Program-made: the position numbers and the translations under genes
In this document: positions 1-8,208 of the stretch, piece by piece
Layout: each line of letters opens with the position of its first letter
How positions within the stretch are numbered: position 1 is the stretch's first letter
From: Gracilimonas sp040882225
GTDB lineage: Bacteria > Bacteroidota > Rhodothermia > Balneolales > Balneolaceae
Direction: 5' to 3'
NCBI GenBank assembly: GCA_040882225.1
Contig: JBBEBR010000014.1
Location: 558,001 to 622,000, forward strand
Length of the DNA stretch: 64,000 bases
The notes under the pieces: model-generated
Databases searched by the model: none
What the model saw: the letters and a program-made list of their open reading frames with translations, nothing else
Told to the model about the DNA's origin: nothing

Positions 1-1717
1 TGACTTATCCACCATTACCATTCAATTGAAGGATACTGTTTCAAATGCAGATATTGGCGCACCTGCTTCTTTCGAGGCTGGTATATCCGATAATTCAACC
101 GAAACGGCACAAATTGCTTTCTCAAATGGTGATGAACTCGCAAATTTGGGTGTAGAAATCAATGTTTCCTGGAATGATTTCAATTTTCCTGCTGATCCGG
201 GTGCTTTGATTGTTGATGCTATTGATGGTGATAATTTGATAGCGTCTGAGGTAGTAGCTTCTATCGAAGCTCAGGATTTTTCTACTTCAAACGTTACAGA
301 ATTTGATGATGCTGAATTCAGATTTGAAGATGCGAGCCATTATGTAGAGTTGGAATCAGGAGAAATGCTCATCAGCAGCATTCAAAATAATATAGATTTA
401 GATGTAGAATCTCTCAGAATATCATTCCCGGGAATCAGAACCGCACCTTACTCTGCTGCGGATTCTTTAGTGATAGAATACGAAGCGGGAGATATTCCTC
501 GTGGCGGTAATTCATCAGAAATAAGTATAGACTTGTCTGATTATCGAATTTATGCTCTTAATAATCAGATTAACTACAATATTGTAGCGCTTACCGAAAA
601 TACACAGCAAGGATCGGGTTCATCTTCGAGAGTTATATCCGAAAGTGATAATATCTCATCTGCTGTAGCCATTAATGACTTGCAAATAAAACAAGTACTC
701 GGGGTTATTGTAACTCAGAATGTTCTTTTAGGTGATGATGATTTAAGTAACGGAGAAGAAGTACTTGATCTTTTCAACGATATTGAATCCGAATTAACTG
801 AAATAGACGGCTTGAGTGATCTGTCAAAGCAGTTAAGCGGCCTCGAATTCACCCAGCCAACACTTAGCATCAATTATACCACAAGTGTGGGCGTAGGAAC
901 AACCGTTTATGGAGCTTTTCTTGGGGTTGATGGAAGTGGTAGTCAGGTATTTTTGAATGGCAGAGGAGGAAGCGACTATGTAGTTTCCTCAACCGATCCA
1001 ATTACCGGACTGGTCTCAAACGGGCAACAATTAACTCCTGATCAGCTAATAAAGTTTGATCTCGAAACTTCAACAGTTGGTGGATTAACAAGCGGTTCTG
1101 TTTTGTTTGATGAAACCAATACGAATGTGGATGATTTTCTTAATAACCTGCCCAGTGAAATCCGGTTTATCGGAAAGGCGGTTATTAATGAAGATGGTGA
1201 AGAGGGTTCAATTACCACCCCGGTAGTATTTGATCCAAAAATCAGTATTGACCTCCCATTAGCATTCCGAACTACAACCGCTGCTACTTTCACAGATACA
1301 ACCGAACAGGAATTTGATATTCCTTCATCAGAAAAGGGAGATACCTACTCTATATCTGAAGGTAGAATTGTGATAGAATATACGAATGGACTGCCTTTAG
1401 GAATTAATCTGAGCTTCGGATTTATAGACTCATTAGATAATAAATTTGTCAGTATTCCTATTGTTGGAGAAGATATTACACTAAATGCGGCACCTATTGA
1501 TGGCACTACTAAATTTGTGGATGCCACAACCTCTGGTTCTGTGATTATCTCTCTCACAAAAGATCAGGTTAACCAGCTGTACAAAACCAAGTTTATGGAA
1601 GTGAGCGCTGAATTAATAACTACCAATAATTCAGAAGTCAGACTAAAAACCACTGATGCGATCACCCTCTCCATTCGTGCAGAATTGAAAATTGAAACAG
1701 AAGTAAACCTCGATTAA
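1..1717 (+). CDS. Large beta-rich surface or periplasmic protein, 5' partial
   Basis: The frame is open from base 2 to the stop at 1715-1717, and the residues before the first possible start (TTG at 26) read on without a stop, so the true N-terminus lies outside the window. The visible 571 residues are rich in Ser, Thr, Asp, Asn, Ile and Val, with alternating hydrophobic strands and no membrane segment or cysteine, as in extracellular beta-sandwich or adhesin-like proteins. I recognise no catalytic motif or named family. The gene ends 17 bases before the start of a DUF5723-type outer-membrane protein, and the two are probably co-transcribed and exported together. The function is unknown; a surface role is inferred from composition and neighbour only. 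Confidence 0.7.
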   Translation, partial: DLSTITIQLKDTVSNADIGAPASFEAGISDNSTETAQIAFSNGDELANLGVEINVSWNDFNFPADPGALIVDAIDGDNLIASEVVASIEAQDFSTSNVTEFDDAEFRFEDASHYVELESGEMLISSIQNNIDLDVESLRISFPGIRTAPYSAADSLVIEYEAGDIPRGGNSSEISIDLSDYRIYALNNQINYNIVALTENTQQGSGSSSRVISESDNISSAVAINDLQIKQVLGVIVTQNVLLGDDDLSNGEEVLDLFNDIESELTEIDGLSDLSKQLSGLEFTQPTLSINYTTSVGVGTTVYGAFLGVDGSGSQVFLNGRGGSDYVVSSTDPITGLVSNGQQLTPDQLIKFDLETSTVGGLTSGSVLFDETNTNVDDFLNNLPSEIRFIGKAVINEDGEEGSITTPVVFDPKISIDLPLAFRTTTAATFTDTTEQEFDIPSSEKGDTYSISEGRIVIEYTNGLPLGINLSFGFIDSLDNKFVSIPIVGEDITLNAAPIDGTTKFVDATTSGSVIISLTKDQVNQLYKTKFMEVSAELITTNNSEVRLKTTDAITLSIRAELKIETEVNLD

Positions 1718-1734
1718 TAAGCGTGGAAAATTCA

Positions 1735-3228
1735 ATGAAAAAAAATCTACTATTTATACTCATTTTTGGCCTTACTACAACTTCCCTTCTTGCTCAGTCG
1801 CGGCATTATAATTCCATGTCTCTGGCAATGGGAAGCGGCGGAACGGCCTATGTTGATGGTTATCACGCAAACTTTGTGAATCCGGCTAACCTGATGGTTA
1901 AAATGCACAGGCCCAAAAATTCTATTGGCTTTGCAGGAATAGGAGTTAAAGGAGGGGGCAGCCTTGCAAACGTTTCCGTCTACAATAAATATTTAACTAC
2001 CGGGCTTTTGATTGATGGAGAAATCAGAGAAAACTTCCTCAGCGAATGGTTTGGAGATAACACATCAAATGTCAGAGATATTTCAGCCACATTTAGTGCG
2101 ATTCCTTTTGGTGTGTCTCACCGAGGCACTAATTCAGCTTTTAGCTTGGCTACAAGAGTTCGGGTTGTGCAAGATTTTAGCATTAACAGAGGCATGGCTG
2201 AACTTGCAACATATGGCCTTGACTCAGAGATATTCAGCACGCCAGTTCCTGTAGATTTCAATTCCAATACTGTAGCTTTTGCTGAAATCTCTTTGGGCTA
2301 TGCCAGAGAGGTTATGGCTTTACCAGACATGTTCTTTGCTAAGAATATTAAGTTATACGCAGGTGTAGCGCCTAAATATCTCTATGGAGTTTATACAGCT
2401 TCCATAGATTTCAATTCAACTCTACATATGCAACAGCAAACTGCTGATTCCCCTTTCACTATCAATCACCAATTTGAATATAACCTCCAAACTATTGGTG
2501 AATTATCAAAGCAGTTACAGGCTTATGAATTGGCTTATAATCAGGACAACTCAGCAGTATTCGGTGATTATGTAGATTATCAGGGAGATGACTTAGGTGA
2601 AACTCAGGCTTCTGGTTTTGGTTTAGACCTTGGTGCCACACTTGAAATGGATATTTCTTCTGTACCAATTCCACTTTTCTTCAATAAGAAGAAAACATTA
2701 CGGGTCTCCATGTCCGTAACTGACTTGGGGAAACTAAACTTTGATCAGTCTTCATCAAGAGTATTTGCCAGTGGAGATTTTAGTTACGTCGGAGCTCAGG
2801 ATGGAGATGCTTTTGATGGGTTTTTTGACAACTTAGCCGATAGTCTTCAGAATGATGTATATGGAAAGTTTAACTCCGAAAAAACAGCCAGCATATCTTA
2901 TTCATTGCCTGCTATGTATAATTTTGGAACTTCTCTGGAAATGGGAAAGCTTTTGCTTGCATTAGATTATGGCTTTGGCTTCAATAACAATGGCACAAAC
3001 AGCCGCAGGAGTGTTATGAATTTAGGAGCTCAGTATAAGTTTCTGGGCTTTCTGCCTGTTCGTGTAGGAACGCGCATAGGTGGGTATTCATCCGTTTCCT
3101 ATTCTGCTGGCTTAGGCCTTGACTTTAGCTTCCTTGAGTTTACTGTTGGAGCATCAAGTGTGAAAAACTCGCAGAAAAAAGGCACAGCTGCCGGCGTTGC
3201 CTGGAGCGGTATTGTATTAAGGTTCTAA
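1735..3228 (+). CDS. DUF5723-like outer-membrane protein
   Basis: A protein of 497 residues if the ATG at 1735 is used. An in-frame GTG at 1723 would add four residues before an otherwise ideal signal peptide, so 1735 is preferred. The signal peptide begins MKKNLLFILIFGL and probably ends at LLAQ. The mature part opens with a Gly/Ala-rich segment including VNPANLMV, then has amphipathic beta strands and an aromatic C-terminal residue (IVLRF), as in outer-membrane barrels of the FadL/PorV-like or DUF5723 type. Known family members are uncharacterised. It follows the upstream surface protein by 17 bases and is followed by a hairpin terminator, so the pair forms a transcription unit. Family assignment is from overall pattern, not a search. 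Confidence 0.65.
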   Translation: MKKNLLFILIFGLTTTSLLAQSRHYNSMSLAMGSGGTAYVDGYHANFVNPANLMVKMHRPKNSIGFAGIGVKGGGSLANVSVYNKYLTTGLLIDGEIRENFLSEWFGDNTSNVRDISATFSAIPFGVSHRGTNSAFSLATRVRVVQDFSINRGMAELATYGLDSEIFSTPVPVDFNSNTVAFAEISLGYAREVMALPDMFFAKNIKLYAGVAPKYLYGVYTASIDFNSTLHMQQQTADSPFTINHQFEYNLQTIGELSKQLQAYELAYNQDNSAVFGDYVDYQGDDLGETQASGFGLDLGATLEMDISSVPIPLFFNKKKTLRVSMSVTDLGKLNFDQSSSRVFASGDFSYVGAQDGDAFDGFFDNLADSLQNDVYGKFNSEKTASISYSLPAMYNFGTSLEMGKLLLALDYGFGFNNNGTNSRRSVMNLGAQYKFLGFLPVRVGTRIGGYSSVSYSAGLGLDFSFLEFTVGASSVKNSQKKGTAAGVAWSGIVLRF

Positions 3229-3262
3229 GGAGTTTCTGAGGTACAATGGTTTTTTGGGGTAT

Positions 3263-3294
3263 AAGGCTCATCCTGCAAAGGGTGAGCTTTTTTT
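3263..3294 (+). terminator. Rho-independent terminator after the DUF5723-like gene
   Basis: Arms GGCTCATCC and GGGTGAGCTT pair with one G-U wobble around a TGCAAA loop, followed by a run of seven T. It lies about 35 bases after the stop of the upstream forward gene, and convergent transcription from the right ends just beyond it. Confidence 0.75.
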
Positions 3295-3320
3295 ATGCTT
3301 TTAAAACCCTAACAAAAATG

Positions 3321-4415
3321 CTAATAACAACGGGATAAAGAAACTTCATCCGGAAGCTTTTTTGAACTGATTAGAAAATCACTCATAATATTAGCAAGAT
3401 ATGTGCTATACAATAATCCTTTTGAGCCTAATCCTGCATATACAAATATGTTTTCTTTTTCGGGATGTTGCCCTAAAATAGGCATTCGGTTGGGAGTAGA
3501 AGCCCTTACGCCTGCCCACTGCCTCACTAACCTGGATGAATGTATAAGCTTTGGATAAACTTTAGCCATCTTTTCACTCAAATACTCCAATCCCTGCGCA
3601 TCAGCATCTCGATGATCAAATGTATGCTCATAAGTACTTCCAATCACAAATGTGTTTTTCTCTAAGGAAGCTATATATCCCAATGCTGATATTGCATAAT
3701 CAAAAGAAAGGGGTGAGGGACTTTTAAAAACTGCAATTTGTCCCTTTACCGGAATTAAGGGTAAAAAATTCCAGAAAGTAGTGTTGCTGGTATCAATTCC
3801 GGCAGTAAAAATCACTTTTTGAGACTGAATTCGATTTCCATCCCCAAAAACAATTTCCAAACGATCCCGGCTTTCTTGAATCTCATAATCCGCATTTTCT
3901 TTGAAGATAACTCCACGTTTTTCGAGCAAAGCTGCTTTACTGACAAGATAAGCAGCTACGTCAACCGTGAGCCCTACAGGCAGCCAAAGACCACCTTCAA
4001 CACATTGTATATCTTTATTTAGATGATGCATTTCTTTTTGATCCAGCCACTGGCACCAACCGGAGGGCCAGTCTGTAGTTTGGAAATTCTCACGCATTCG
4101 GGAAGCGATTTTAGCATCAAGAGCAGGACGAAGTACTCCAGATTTTTTAAAGAAAAGAGTATTGGTTTCATTTTGCGCCTCTTCCAAACTCTCAACTAAG
4201 GAATGATAGCATTCTTCGGCATTCCAGCTCTTGGTTCCAAATCTGCCTGTAGCAGGATTCACTAAGCCCAATGGAGTGCCGGAAGCCCCCGAAGCTATTT
4301 TTCCGCTATCAATTACACAAACGGAAGCGCCTTTTTTTTGGAGAGAACCTGCAAGGGAAACTCCAGCTAATCCGCCGCCAAGTATGCAAAAATCTACTTT
4401 TCGGGTTTTATTCAA
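3321..4415 (-). CDS. FAD-dependent oxidoreductase, DAO family, MnmC C-domain-like
   Basis: A 364-residue flavoprotein with an N-terminal Rossmann dinucleotide motif (CILGGGLAGVSLAGSL, residues ~10-26) and an acid at the end of the second strand (VIDSG). The pattern GASGTPLGLVNP, then VKGQIAVF, GVRASTPNRMPILG and a terminal GLGSKGLL, follows the oxidase half of the tRNA-modifying enzyme MnmC. There is no fused methyltransferase half. Such proteins oxidise secondary amines using FAD; glycine-oxidase-like alternatives remain possible. The start is TTG at 4415, overlapping the end of pncA by 8 bases, which implies translational coupling in a pncB-pncA-oxidoreductase operon. Substrate is not determinable from the sequence. 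Confidence 0.8.
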   Translation of the reverse strand: MNKTRKVDFCILGGGLAGVSLAGSLQKKGASVCVIDSGKIASGASGTPLGLVNPATGRFGTKSWNAEECYHSLVESLEEAQNETNTLFFKKSGVLRPALDAKIASRMRENFQTTDWPSGWCQWLDQKEMHHLNKDIQCVEGGLWLPVGLTVDVAAYLVSKAALLEKRGVIFKENADYEIQESRDRLEIVFGDGNRIQSQKVIFTAGIDTSNTTFWNFLPLIPVKGQIAVFKSPSPLSFDYAISALGYIASLEKNTFVIGSTYEHTFDHRDADAQGLEYLSEKMAKVYPKLIHSSRLVRQWAGVRASTPNRMPILGQHPEKENIFVYAGLGSKGLLYSTYLANIMSDFLISSKKLPDEVSLSRCY

Positions 4416-5031
4416 AATACCGGTGAACTTCTGAAGAGTGAAGGAAAAGAACTCCGCTGTCTTTCATTTCATCTATGGATTTTTGCACAGAATTATCAAT
4501 ATCAATTCCCGAAACAGCATCTTCAACTATATAAATTTTGTACCCTTTTTTGATGGCATCTAACGCCGACCATTTTACGCAGAAATCAGTTGCTAATCCT
4601 GAAATAAAGACCTCATCTACCTGTCGTTCCTGCAAATAACCGTGAAGCCCGGTTGTAGTTTTATGATCGTTTTCGAAGAAAGCGGAGTAGGAATCCATTT
4701 GTGGCCGAAACCCTTTTCGAATAACAAGTTGGGTTGCCGATTGATCGAGGTCATGATGAAAATCTGCCCCGTGCATTCCCTGTACGCAATGTACGGGCCA
4801 TAATATTTGCTCCCCATATTCCATCTCCACAGTTTCGAAAGGTTTCTTCCGTTGATTATTGGCAGCAAAAGAGGAATGATCGGCGGGATGCCAGTCCTGA
4901 GTTTGAATCACACATTTGAAGTCCGGAATGATTTCGTTTATCCTTGAAATAATCCGGTCTCCTTTAGGTACTCCCAGTGCTCCACCGGGTAGAAAATCGT
5001 ATTGAACATCTACAATTAATAAAGCTTTCAT
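4408..5031 (-). CDS. pncA: Nicotinamidase (isochorismatase-like hydrolase)
   Basis: A 207-residue cytoplasmic hydrolase converting nicotinamide to nicotinate. Visible features are the N-terminal VDVQYDFLPGGAL with the catalytic Asp, the metal-binding DWHPADHSSFA, a Lys in VIRKGF, and the nucleophilic Cys in SGLATDFCVKWSALDA. Length and order match bacterial PncA. The ATG overlaps the pncB stop by four bases (ATGA), so the two salvage steps, nicotinamide to nicotinate to nicotinate mononucleotide, are translationally coupled. The pair is the NAD salvage module; I see nothing odd in it. Confidence 0.95.
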   Translation of the reverse strand: MKALLIVDVQYDFLPGGALGVPKGDRIISRINEIIPDFKCVIQTQDWHPADHSSFAANNQRKKPFETVEMEYGEQILWPVHCVQGMHGADFHHDLDQSATQLVIRKGFRPQMDSYSAFFENDHKTTTGLHGYLQERQVDEVFISGLATDFCVKWSALDAIKKGYKIYIVEDAVSGIDIDNSVQKSIDEMKDSGVLFLHSSEVHRYFE

Positions 5032-6431
5032 GGTTCTATTTTCTTCTTTATAAGTTCATCTTGTAAACTCTGTAACTCTTTGCTGATACCAATTTTATAC
5101 ACATGGGGATTATCAAAGCGTTTATGCTCGGGATTTAGTTTCATTAGCTGCTTTTTAGCAAATTGTGCGCTTTCTTTAGCTGTTGGTATAGAAATATTGA
5201 GTGTTCCATTTTTTATAACCGGTACAAGCAATTCTTCGCGTTCCAAATGCGACACGTCTTTGGTTTTAAACGGATAATTAGGGTGAATAATAGTATCGAT
5301 CTGAAATTGGTTGTACAAAGTGATTCCATCAGAATTAAAGGAACCATCTTGATTATAGAACCGGAATATTTTCTTCCGGCCAGGCAGCGTAGTTTTCTCG
5401 ATATTCTCGGAGATTTTCAGGGAAGGTTTATCATTCACTGAACTGAGTTTATAAACTCCATCCAGTGCAGGGTCATCATAAGCTGTCACCAGTTTTGTGC
5501 CTACGCCAAAAATATCGATTGGTGCTTTTTGCTCCAGAAGGCTTTTAATAACCCGCTCATCGAGCTGGTTTGATGCGGCTATTTTCACATAATCTAAACC
5601 TTCCGCATCCAGCTTCTGTCTACTTTTTCGAGATAAATAAGCAAGGTCACCACTATCTAATCGAACGCCTTTCAAGTGTTGGCCTTTCTCTTCGAGCTCT
5701 TTCGCTACTTTAATTGCATTAGGAATCCCACTTTTCAAAGTATTGTAAGTATCAACCAGTAAAGTGGTAGAATCGGGATAATATTCAGCATAGGTTCTGA
5801 AGGCTTTTAATTCATCTCCGAAGAACTGAATCCACGAATGGGCCATAGTTCCACTCACTTCAATATCAAATTCATAGCCGGAAGCGACATTAGAAGTGCT
5901 GTCAATTCCTCCAATTACGGCGGCTTTACTTGCTTGGATACCTCCGGTGCCTTGCGATCTTCTTAATCCGAAATCGAGTACAGGTCGCCCTTGCGCCGCT
6001 TGTTTTATCCTTGATGCCTTTGTAGCTATCAGCGACTCAAAATTCAGAATATTTAGAATAAGTGTCTCGATGATCTGAGCTTCAATAATATTGGCTTCTA
6101 CATGCAGAATGGGTTCATTCGCGAAAACAATTTCACCTTCTTGTACAGACCAAATATTACCATTAAACCGAAAAGCTTTTAAATAACTCAGAAACTCCTC
6201 CCTAAAACCCTGCTTTCTTAGATATTCAATTTCATCCTCATGGAACTGAAGGTTTTGAAGAGCTTTGAGCAAGTCTGAAAGTCCGGCGAAAACGACATAT
6301 CCGCCTTTGAAGGGTAGAGTCCGGAAAAAATAATCGAAGCCTGCTTTTTGTGAATGGTTTCCGGATAAAAAATATCCTTGTGCCATGGTTAGCTCATAAA
6401 AATCGGTATAAAGTGCTGGCTTGGTTAACAT
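5028..6431 (-). CDS. pncB: Nicotinate phosphoribosyltransferase
   Basis: A 467-residue enzyme making nicotinate mononucleotide from nicotinate and PRPP with ATP. The N-terminus YTDFYELTMAQGYF is characteristic; the His phosphorylated during the cycle is in SGTMAHSWIQFF, and LDFGLRRSQG and VRLDSGDL are typical active-site strands. The length fits the bacterial family. It is the first gene of the operon, starting at an ATG with no clear Shine-Dalgarno sequence, about 60 bases after the terminator of the upstream lipoprotein operon. It overlaps pncA by four bases. Confidence 0.95.
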   Translation of the reverse strand: MLTKPALYTDFYELTMAQGYFLSGNHSQKAGFDYFFRTLPFKGGYVVFAGLSDLLKALQNLQFHEDEIEYLRKQGFREEFLSYLKAFRFNGNIWSVQEGEIVFANEPILHVEANIIEAQIIETLILNILNFESLIATKASRIKQAAQGRPVLDFGLRRSQGTGGIQASKAAVIGGIDSTSNVASGYEFDIEVSGTMAHSWIQFFGDELKAFRTYAEYYPDSTTLLVDTYNTLKSGIPNAIKVAKELEEKGQHLKGVRLDSGDLAYLSRKSRQKLDAEGLDYVKIAASNQLDERVIKSLLEQKAPIDIFGVGTKLVTAYDDPALDGVYKLSSVNDKPSLKISENIEKTTLPGRKKIFRFYNQDGSFNSDGITLYNQFQIDTIIHPNYPFKTKDVSHLEREELLVPVIKNGTLNISIPTAKESAQFAKKQLMKLNPEHKRFDNPHVYKIGISKELQSLQDELIKKKIEP

Positions 6432-6488
6432 GATTACAATTTAGTAAATGGTCTACTTCGAAGAAAAGACTATAAGGGTTTTAAACAA

Positions 6489-6520
6489 ACAAAAAAGGCT
6501 TCCTGAAAACAGAAAGCCTT
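6489..6520 (-). terminator. Terminator of the three-lipoprotein operon
   Basis: On the minus strand AAGGCTTTCTG and CAGGAAGCCTT pair around a TTTT loop with one internal mismatch, followed by six T. It lies 23 bases after the stop of the LpoB-like gene and upstream of pncB. Confidence 0.8.
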
Positions 6521-6543
6521 AAAATTGTGCACCCGGCGAGGAA

Positions 6544-7155
6544 TTATCCGCGATATCTTTTGCGGTCAATCATCTTCTTGATCTTTTTATTGCCGATCCA
6601 AACTTTTTGATTTGTTTCCACATTCACGAGTTCAAGATTAACAGTATAAAAAATAGCCGCTTCTTTGCCGCTTAAATTTTCATCAAGGATGGAGCTGATA
6701 TTTCCAATCAGCATAAAATCGGCTCCTAATTCCTGTGCTAAAGCCTTTGTGGATTCATAAGATGCGTTGCTTTGCTGATCTTGACGTTCATCCCGAAGTT
6801 GTGCGCGTTCATCGCTGCTTGCGACCACACTCACCATTCCTGAATTGATAAAAGCACGTTCCATTTCTTTTGTGAATACTTCAGTATCAATGTGCTCCAT
6901 GGTTTCATTGCGTACACGTCCAACTATGGCTACGGGCACTTCGTTATTGTGGCTATCGGTAAAACGGGAAAGCCAGGGTTTTTCGATGGCATCCTGGATC
7001 ATTTCCTCGGCTACGAGCCGGGCATCCGTATCATTCCATTTCCCTGATAAATCGGTTTGAGTATCTGCGGCTACACGGCTTACTTTTTGGGAAGGGCCGC
7101 AGGCTGTTAAGGAAAGGCAAAGTAGAGTAGTAGATAAAATTAGTAGATTTTTCAT
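6544..7155 (-). CDS. LpoB-like lipoprotein (penicillin-binding protein activator family)
   Basis: A 203-residue predicted lipoprotein: signal segment with lipobox SLTAC (Cys19). The body contains the LpoB-type start DLSGKWNDTDARLVAEEM, then VAIVGRVRNET, GADFMLIGNISS, and YTVNLELVNVETNQKVW with a basic C-terminus. In gammaproteobacteria LpoB stimulates the synthase PBP1b; in this lineage the partner is unknown. It is the last gene of a tightly packed operon with an LPP20-like and a COG3014-like lipoprotein, with a terminator after it. Family identity is good; function in cell-wall synthesis is by analogy. Confidence 0.8.
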   Translation of the reverse strand: MKNLLILSTTLLCLSLTACGPSQKVSRVAADTQTDLSGKWNDTDARLVAEEMIQDAIEKPWLSRFTDSHNNEVPVAIVGRVRNETMEHIDTEVFTKEMERAFINSGMVSVVASSDERAQLRDERQDQQSNASYESTKALAQELGADFMLIGNISSILDENLSGKEAAIFYTVNLELVNVETNQKVWIGNKKIKKMIDRKRYRG

Positions 7156-7160
7156 TTTAT

Positions 7161-8204
7161 TTAGTTTAATGCTAATAGCTCTTGGTTAATAAAGGTTTTG
7201 AACTGGTTTTCGATATTCTTTTTTGCGGTGAAATCTGCTCTTTTTAATGCATCAGGATAGGAGAGGGCGCCATCCCGGCCCTCAGTCATGAAAGTTTTGT
7301 ATGAACGGTTTGTTTGCCTGTCCAGGATGTTAATTACGAGTTCCCATTTCACAAATTCAGCGTCGTCGCGATTTAATTCAGCTTTTTGAGTATCAAAATC
7401 GATAACTACTTCTAAAATTTCAGATCCGGTTTTTTCTGAAATATTGAATCCCGCTTTCTGAAAAACATCAGCCACCGCAGACAAAATTGTACCGGTTGCA
7501 TTTTTTGAGGTTATGCTTACATTCGCTGATTGCTGTAAAACACGGAACTTCTCATCAATCCGGCTTAACGTTTTGGATGTTTCCCCGGTATCTGCAGCTC
7601 CGCCTAATATAATGTTATGTTGACGTGTTAGGTTTTCATTAACACTGGCAAGCAGACGCGTTTTTTTCAATAACTTTAGTTTTTGGAGTACATTTTTTTC
7701 CTGATCTGCGCTGGCTTCAAGTTCCGCGATTTTCAAATCATTGTTGGAAATTTCCTGGCTGTATATTCGAGACGATTCCCGCTTGTCCATCCCCGCAAGT
7801 GCATAATACGTGCCATTTTCAACCACCTGAGATTCCAGGATGGTGGTATTCATTAGCTCTTGATTTGTTCCAATTTTGATATTATTCAGAAGTTTCGAAG
7901 TGCCTTCCGTAAAGAACTCAGTGTTATTTCTGGATGTTTCTATAAACTCGTCATATAGTTCCTGGGTGGCGTCAATTTCCATCTGAAAAATTTGGGAAAG
8001 GCTTGCGAAGGCATCGCTTGTAGCTTCATTTAGGGTACTTCCGCTGCCAACTGCCAACATATATTGATTTGAGCTGTAAACGTTTCGGGGATTTTCTACC
8101 CAAGCCGGTGTTTTCGTTTGGGAATTTTTTGAAGAACCACAAGTCATCAAGATCAACCCAAAAAATGTTATAACTGAAAAAGTAAGTAGTTTTTTCATAT
8201 TCAT
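7161..8204 (-). CDS. LPP20-family lipoprotein
   Basis: Start chosen at the ATG at 8204, just after the stop of the upstream gene; another ATG follows at 8198, and a longer reading to 8231 would overlap the neighbour and spoil the signal peptide. The lipobox is LILMTC. The mature part begins with TPAWVENPRNVYSS and AVGSGSTLNEATSDAFASL, the pattern of LPP20-type proteins (substrate-like 'ALDAARRSL' repeats in the family). About 347 residues, longer than classical LPP20, with a helical middle and a C-terminal alpha/beta part. It lies 5 bases before the LpoB-like gene, so it is co-translated with it. The function is unknown; an envelope role is inferred. Confidence 0.75.
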   Translation of the reverse strand: MNMKKLLTFSVITFFGLILMTCGSSKNSQTKTPAWVENPRNVYSSNQYMLAVGSGSTLNEATSDAFASLSQIFQMEIDATQELYDEFIETSRNNTEFFTEGTSKLLNNIKIGTNQELMNTTILESQVVENGTYYALAGMDKRESSRIYSQEISNNDLKIAELEASADQEKNVLQKLKLLKKTRLLASVNENLTRQHNIILGGAADTGETSKTLSRIDEKFRVLQQSANVSITSKNATGTILSAVADVFQKAGFNISEKTGSEILEVVIDFDTQKAELNRDDAEFVKWELVINILDRQTNRSYKTFMTEGRDGALSYPDALKRADFTAKKNIENQFKTFINQELLALN

Positions 8205-8208
8205 GATT

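Noticed and set aside
1042..1557. Two reverse frames inside the first surface protein gene
   Set aside because: They are antisense to a clearly coding frame, lack signal or domain patterns and show no gene-like spacing.
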